Source of the DNA: BOG-938 sp035524315
Lineage (GTDB): Bacteria; Pseudomonadota; Alphaproteobacteria; Caulobacterales; Caulobacteraceae
Direction: 5' to 3'
NCBI GenBank assembly: GCA_035524315.1
Contig: DATKPD010000078.1
Location: 183,871 to 247,870 of the forward strand
DNA: 64,000 bases
In this document: positions 62,201 through 64,000 of the stretch, piece by piece
Layout of the letters: the number at the start of each line of letters is the position of its first letter
Position numbering within the stretch: the stretch's first letter is position 1
Notes under the pieces: generated by a model
What the model saw: the letters and a program-made list of their open reading frames with translations, nothing else
Database searches by the model: none
What the model was told of the DNA's origin: nothing
Program-made: the position numbers and the translations under genes

Positions 62201-63302
62201 TTGGCAGACGTGGCCGGACGGTCTGGACAATGTGCGCGGCCCCGCCGTGGACGCCTTCATCGCGACGCATCGTTCACGCGTGCGCTATCACCAGTACCTG
62301 CAGTGGATGGCGGACACCCAGCTGGAAACGGCCGCCGCCGCGGCGCCGGGCCTTGGTCTCTATCGCGACCTGGCGGTGGGCGCGGCGCCCGACGGGGCCG
62401 AAATCTGGGCCGGCGCCGGCCAGTTCGCCAAGGGCGTGTCGATCGGCGCGCCGCCTGATCCGCTTGGGCCGCAAGGCCAGGTGTGGGGCATGCCGCCGCC
62501 CGATCCCCAGGCCTGGCTGCGCACCGGCTATGACGGCTTTTCCGGCCTCCTGCGCAGCAACATGCGCCACGCCGGGGCCTTGCGCATCGACCACGTCCTG
62601 GGCCTGTCGCGTCTGTTCTGGGTTCCAGAAGGCGCGGAGGCCGCCGACGGGACCTATGTCGCCTATCCGCTGCAGGACCTGCTGGGCGTTCTTGCGCTTG
62701 AAAGCGTCGACCACCGCTGCCTGGTGATCGGCGAGGATCTAGGCACCGCGCCCGAGGGCCTGCGACCGGCGCTCGAGCAGAACGGCGTCTATAGCTACAA
62801 GGTCCTGCCGTTCGAACGCGAGGGCCAAGCCTTTCGCCCGCCCGATCATTATCCCGAGCGGGCGCTCGCCTGCATCGCCACCCACGACCTGCCGCCCTTG
62901 GCCGGCTGGTGGTTGGGCGCGGACATCGAGGAGCGGCGCGAGCTCAACCTGTTCACCGCGCCCGAAGCCGACCAGGCGCTGCGCGAGCGGGCAGACGATA
63001 AAACCGCCCTTCTGGAGGCCTTGGTGGGGGCCGGTCTGATCGAAAGGCCGCACGCCGATCCGCCGATGGACGACGCCCTGGCCGCGGCGATCCACGCCTA
63101 CGTCGCCTCTTCGGCGTGCCATCTGGTGCTGGCGCAGATCGAGGATCTGGCGGGCGAGCGTCACGGGGTCAATCTGCCCGGCACCAACCACGAGCGGCCC
63201 AACTGGCAAAAGCGCCTGTCGCTGACCCTGCCCGAGCTGTGGTCGAGCGAGCGATGCCGGGCGATCCTGGACGCCATGCGCCAGGCGCGGAAACAAGCCT
63301 AG
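59253..63302 (+). CDS. glgX-malQ: Bifunctional GlgX-MalQ fusion: debranching enzyme plus 4-alpha-glucanotransferase
   Basis: One uninterrupted 1349-residue chain. Residues 1 to about 685 are a GlgX debranching enzyme with CBM48 at the start (GPLGVWPSGDGVNVAVWSGS) and GH13 residues Asp338 (GFRFDLATVL), Glu374 (LIAEPWDCG) and Asp445 (ITAHDGFTL). From about 690 a full MalQ (GH77) begins (VLAEVADAAGVAREWWTLDG) with Asp1113 (RIDHVLGLSRLFW), Glu1161 (VIGEDLGTAPEG) and Asp1212 (IATHDLPPLAGWW). GlgX trims phosphorylase limit dextrins; MalQ disproportionates the maltooligosaccharides released. Both halves keep all catalytic residues and near full length. Last gene of the glg operon, 3 bases after glgA. 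Confidence 0.93.
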   Translation: MGWGAVSEGQPGPLGVWPSGDGVNVAVWSGSATGIDICLFDADGRERRIPLPARTGPVFHGHVAGVAEGARYGLRAQGPFDPAAGLRFDPSKLLVDPYAVALDRPFALSASQFSPDQNSADQKWTDSAADTPKGVVTAPAPPGPPPLIAPWRETVIYEAHVKGLTQRHPDVPEAQRGTFAALAHPAIVRHLKDLGVTTLELLPVAAWIDERHLQALSLTNYWGYNPVAFCAPDPRLAPGGWSEVRAATTALAEAGIETVLDVVFNHSGEGDHLGPTLSLRGLDNPGYYRLNPADRSRYIDDSGTGNTLALDRPQGVALAMEAMRAWVRRGGVSGFRFDLATVLGRRDNGYDPSAPLLAAIDQDPELRGLKLIAEPWDCGLGGYQLGTFPGAWGEWNDQYRDGLRRFWRGDQVPLGRLADAWAGSQRAMAGHGRPSRSVNFITAHDGFTLADLVSYEAKHNEANGEHNRDGTDNNSSWNGGAEGPTGDPAILARRARDQRALLSSLLLSRGAPMLSMGAELGQTQHGNNNAYCQDGPLTWLDWPGANPALIAFVGRLTAARRQHAALRADRFLTGEASDTPYTDVQWLRPDGAPMAPHEWDDPHGASLTIVLAAKEDGGALDRVAIVVHRGDQSLAARLPDPRDGFGWTLLTDSADDARTGPFDGDAFVADARSVALLAETPTKYSPRGVSDDVLAEVADAAGVAREWWTLDGERHLVSPQTQSALLAAMGMDIAAPGQAREALWALRRPDHLPLPLTQVVREGEAASTRGPLRDALLEVLAEDGTVTLVKAAEGRAPLQGLRPGRYRIRSGPHEGRLIVAPRRAFQPELTKGRLLGLSAQLYGVRTDQERLSMGDLGTLATLCEQASGQGLDLVGINPLHALFPHDRSKASPYYPSDRRFLDPIHIGLDGVLAKGAPETGWGGMVDYAAVWARKSDALEQLFKPFEQPPPYPDAFSMFIAKGGDELERFAAFQAIAELYPERPWQTWPDGLDNVRGPAVDAFIATHRSRVRYHQYLQWMADTQLETAAAAAPGLGLYRDLAVGAAPDGAEIWAGAGQFAKGVSIGAPPDPLGPQGQVWGMPPPDPQAWLRTGYDGFSGLLRSNMRHAGALRIDHVLGLSRLFWVPEGAEAADGTYVAYPLQDLLGVLALESVDHRCLVIGEDLGTAPEGLRPALEQNGVYSYKVLPFEREGQAFRPPDHYPERALACIATHDLPPLAGWWLGADIEERRELNLFTAPEADQALRERADDKTALLEALVGAGLIERPHADPPMDDALAAAIHAYVASSACHLVLAQIEDLAGERHGVNLPGTNHERPNWQKRLSLTLPELWSSERCRAILDAMRQARKQA

Positions 63303-64000
63303 CGCCCGACCCCGTAGGTCATCGCCGCCGAGCGGGTCTTCTGGAAGTCCTCGACGCTCTGGCCGCGCATGGCGGCGTAGACCGCGATGTTGGGCACGCC
63401 CGACACCGCCGCCAGCTTCTCCAGCACGAAGAAGATCGCGCCGTACTGGATCAGGGCGCGCCAGTCGCGCGCCGCCACCATGCGCCGCTCGTGCTCGCTC
63501 AGGCCGGCATCGACCATGGCCGCCTCCGGCTCGGCGGCGAAGCGCGCGCGCACCTTCGGGTCGACCAGGCTGCGCAGGAAGCGGTTCAGGGCGTAGGCCT
63601 TGTTGGCCCGGTCCAGGGTAAAGGGATAGGTGCCTTCCAGATCCGCCAGGCCCTCGGTCTGTTTGTCGACGAAGATCGGCGCGGTCTCGGGCTCGGCCAG
63701 GTCGTCCTCATAGATGGCCGTGGCGATCGCGGTCATCGAGGGCAGGTAATAGGTGCGGTGCAGGCGCTTGACCTTGGGGGCCAGGGCCCCGCGCATGATC
63801 AGCCACATGATCACTTCCGAGCCCTCGAACCCGCCGAGCCTGGCGTATTGGGCGTGGGTCATGGCCGCCAGCCTGTCCGGGTCTGTCTCGAACAGATCAA
63901 GGAAGGTCTGGTCCCATTCGGGATTGTTGAAGCCCGCCCGCTCGCCGTGCACCTGGTGCGACAGCCCGCCGGTGGCGACGATGGCCACCTTGATGTCCTC
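63299..64000 (-). CDS. Gallate dioxygenase, C-terminal part (cut by window edge)
   Basis: The frame is open to the last base, so the N terminus lies outside. The visible 233 or so residues begin within a LigB-type catalytic domain (VAIVATGGLSHQVHGERAGF, then EWDQTFLDLFETDP) and continue into a LigA-type helical domain (YALNRFLRSLVDPKVRARFA, LSEHERRMVAARDWRALIQYG). A fused LigB-LigA chain is characteristic of gallate dioxygenase (DesB/GalA), a ring-cleaving iron enzyme of aromatic degradation. An internal GTG at 63988 is not the true start. It overlaps the end of glgX-malQ by 4 bases, tail to tail. Confidence 0.8.
   Translation of the reverse strand, partial: EDIKVAIVATGGLSHQVHGERAGFNNPEWDQTFLDLFETDPDRLAAMTHAQYARLGGFEGSEVIMWLIMRGALAPKVKRLHRTYYLPSMTAIATAIYEDDLAEPETAPIFVDKQTEGLADLEGTYPFTLDRANKAYALNRFLRSLVDPKVRARFAAEPEAAMVDAGLSEHERRMVAARDWRALIQYGAIFFVLEKLAAVSGVPNIAVYAAMRGQSVEDFQKTRSAAMTYGVGR

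Noticed and set aside
59253..63302. GlgX-MalQ fusion as an artefact of a sequencing error
   Set aside because: The frame runs without a stop through both domains and the linker, codon composition does not change, and no ribosome site or ATG typical of a separate malQ start is seen near 61300. An error cannot be fully excluded without reads.

Overview
The window is GC-rich, densely coded DNA that looks like the chromosome of a Caulobacteraceae alphaproteobacterium (Caulobacter or Phenylobacterium type). The main reason is a chemotaxis operon in the order described for Caulobacter crescentus (mcpA-cheX-cheYI-cheA-cheW-cheR-cheB-cheYII-cheD-cheU-cheYIII-cheE). Supporting signs are a SigF/NrsF-linked bufferin operon, EcfG-type promoters of the form GGAAC-N16-CGTT, a RegB/RegA pair next to a bo3 quinol oxidase, and Ku/LigD end joining. 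Genus is an inference. I see no tRNA, rRNA, CRISPR array, insertion sequence or prophage.

Layout. 1-2590: AT-rich leader, CsbD stress protein, patatin-like lipase and a CMD/AhpD-like protein. 3028-7474: class II cytochrome c, then a complete copper-buffering RiPP operon (bufA-bufB-bufC-bufD, minus strand), divergent from its likely regulators sigF-nrsF; a SigF-like promoter GTAACC-N15-CGAA lies in front of bufA. 7562-13282: OpgD, a PoxB-like enzyme, a DHA2 exporter, a PRC-barrel protein and a DUF3309 mini-protein. 13359-19218: divergent ligD and ku, an exported RraA-like protein, and Ada. 19224-24317: Tat-exported GH2 glycosidase, GDSL esterase, a second exported RraA-like protein, DUF1328. 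24407-28177: a GlnE piece holding only the C-terminal adenylyltransferase domain, and a MASE1 hybrid kinase. 28233-39286: the chemotaxis operon, ending in a soluble MCP-like protein with its sensor domain behind the signalling tip. 39673-42103: tandem TetR regulator, lone receiver, half-length MFS protein. 42338-48982: cyoABCD-surf1-regB-regA. 48993-51417: exported beta-propeller protein and a small unknown protein. 51769-63302: glycogen operon glgP-glgB-glgC-glgA followed by one 1349-residue GlgX-MalQ fusion. 63299-64000: C-terminal part of a gallate dioxygenase, cut by the window edge.

How the parts work together. Metal stress: SigF, held by membrane NrsF, probably drives the bufferin operon, whose exported peptide is modified by BufB/BufC and sequesters copper in the periplasm. 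General stress: five genes (csbD, DUF3309, DUF1328, ku, ligD) carry exact or one-mismatch EcfG promoters with identical 16-base spacers, which suggests end joining is induced by the general stress response. Motility: the che operon is tightly coupled by 1-4 base overlaps and includes a CleA-type CheY with a glutamate in place of the phosphorylated aspartate and an arginine-rich c-di-GMP-type tail. Respiration: the RegB/RegA redox pair is translationally linked to the quinol oxidase it may control. Storage: the glg operon covers glycogen synthesis, branching, phosphorolysis, debranching and maltodextrin disproportionation.

Starts were chosen from Shine-Dalgarno sites, overlaps and family alignment from memory. 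No database search was run.
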